From Parabacteroides sp. (GTDB lineage: Bacteria; Bacteroidota; Bacteroidia; Bacteroidales; Tannerellaceae): a stretch of DNA of 35,613 bases. This document shows, piece after piece, positions 34,966 to 35,613 of this stretch. A program made the translations under genes and the position numbers. The stretch's first letter is position 1; every line of letters begins with the position of its first letter. The notes beneath the pieces are model-generated. The model was not told where the DNA came from and made no database searches. It was given only the letters and a program-made list of their open reading frames with translations. The stretch is taken from positions 1-35,613 of the forward strand of contig JAJPZM010000094.1 in the NCBI GenBank assembly GCA_021204335.1, written 5' to 3'.

Positions 34966-35553
34966 ATAAGACTTAGGGATAAAACGGACAGAGATTTAAT
35001 CACATTAATTATACGCGATGACGAGGCCGCTTTCAGCGAACTCTATGTCCGGTATAAGGATAAACTCCATTATTTCTGCCTGAGCCTGCTCAAATCGGAA
35101 GAAGAAGCGGGCGACATCGTCCAGGAAATCTTTATCCGTATCTGGGAGTCGCGCGCCTTTATCAATCCGGGACTTTCCTTTTCGTCTTTCCTTTATACAA
35201 TGGCGCGCAACCGGATATTGAATTACTTCCACGACATCGATATCGACGCCAAAGCCAAACAGATCGTGGCACAAAACAAACCGGTCGTTGAAGATGCCAT
35301 CGAATCGGAACTGATCTATACGGAATATCAAAACATACTGAAAGAGGCGATCGACTCGCTGCCCCCGCAAGGGAGCAGGATATTCAACATGAGCCGGGTA
35401 GAGAACTTGTCGCACAAAGAGATCGCGGCACAACTGGGTATTTCCGTCAACACCGTACAGGAGCATATTTCCGAATCGCTCCGTTTCATCAAAAGCTATT
35501 TCGACAAGCATACGGATATATCGTTGAGCCTGCTCCTGTTTATGGTCATATAA
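34966..35553 (+). CDS. ECF-type RNA polymerase sigma factor without an ATG start
   Basis: The ORF track lists only 35200-35553, but the same frame is open and clearly coding from 34942. It gives DRDLITLIIRDDEAAFSELY, YRYKDKLHYF-type helices, DIVQEIFIRIWESRAF (sigma region 2) and later LSHKEIAAQLGISVNTVQEHI (region 4 HTH). No ATG, GTG or TTG occurs in frame before 35200. The best start by family length is ATA at 34966 (ATA-AGA-CTT-AGG-GAT), giving 195 residues. Either an ATG became ATA, or an atypical start is used. In Bacteroidales such sigma factors usually precede a FecR anti-sigma gene and a SusCD pair; the window ends before that could be seen. Confidence 0.85.
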   Translation: MRLRDKTDRDLITLIIRDDEAAFSELYVRYKDKLHYFCLSLLKSEEEAGDIVQEIFIRIWESRAFINPGLSFSSFLYTMARNRILNYFHDIDIDAKAKQIVAQNKPVVEDAIESELIYTEYQNILKEAIDSLPPQGSRIFNMSRVENLSHKEIAAQLGISVNTVQEHISESLRFIKSYFDKHTDISLSLLLFMVI

Positions 35554-35556
35554 AAA

Positions 35557-35587
35557 AAGGGCTGTCCAAAAAGTGGATAGCCCCTTT
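35557..35587 (+). terminator. Terminator after the sigma factor
   Basis: AAAGGGCTGTCCA / TGGATAGCCCCTTT stem with a 5-base loop and a weak T-tract, directly after the stop codon. If it ends the transcript, the sigma factor is not in one message with any following anti-sigma gene. Confidence 0.8.
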
Positions 35588-35613
35588 AGCTATTGTTTAT
35601 TTCGGTAAAAAGT

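Overview
The window looks like a chromosomal segment of a gut Bacteroidales bacterium, most likely Parabacteroides or a close relative. Signs are a SusC/SusD pair with a hybrid two-component regulator (HTCS), a fimbrillin-type lipoprotein, many lipoprotein glycoside hydrolases with Cys lipoboxes, a neprilysin-like M13 peptidase, and repeated Bacteroidetes-type -7 boxes (TAnnTTTG) just upstream of genes. The genus is inferred from protein style only; no search was run.

Layout. 1-5.7 kb is an AT-richer accessory stretch: a secreted CE1-like esterase, a frameshifted HU-type protein, a broken TPR-membrane-AraC regulator whose last fragment runs without a stop into a short-chain dehydrogenase, and a frameshifted fimbrillin-like lipoprotein on the opposite strand. 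5.9-12.4 kb holds GH92 mannosidase, tatC-tatA, fabD and an M13 peptidase, all intact. 12.6-21.3 kb (+) is a run of secreted hydrolases: GH35, an M1 aminopeptidase, GH27 and GH51. 21.4-22.9 kb holds a decayed toxin-antitoxin pair and a sugar-nucleotide transferase. 23.0-34.7 kb (-) is a polysaccharide utilization locus (PUL): HTCS, SusC, SusD, then a GH43-GH16 fusion. 35 kb (+) has an ECF sigma factor with no ATG start.

How the genes could work together. SusC/SusD would bind and import oligosaccharides released by the GH43-GH16 enzyme, and the HTCS would sense the product and activate transcription. The GH35, GH27 and GH51 enzymes nearby would trim galactose and arabinose side residues. GH43 (beta-1,3-galactanase type) + GH16 + GH35 + GH51 + GH27 is the activity set expected for type II arabinogalactan, so that is my best substrate guess (inference).

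The most unusual property of the window is the number of interrupted genes. At least ten lesions are visible: HU, regulator (two), fimbrillin, GH35, toxin (frameshift plus missing 5' part), GH43-GH16, SusD, HTCS, and the sigma-factor start. SusC, GH92, GH51, GH27, M1, M13, tatAC, fabD and the transferase read clean. Several indels lie in homopolymers, so sequencing error must be excluded before claiming a dying locus or phase variation. Other signals worth checking are non-coding: an AT-rich palindrome array upstream of the M1 gene, a direct-repeat plus inverted-repeat promoter in front of GH27, and a nested hairpin between susD and GH43-GH16. I found no clear evidence for a wholly new biological system.
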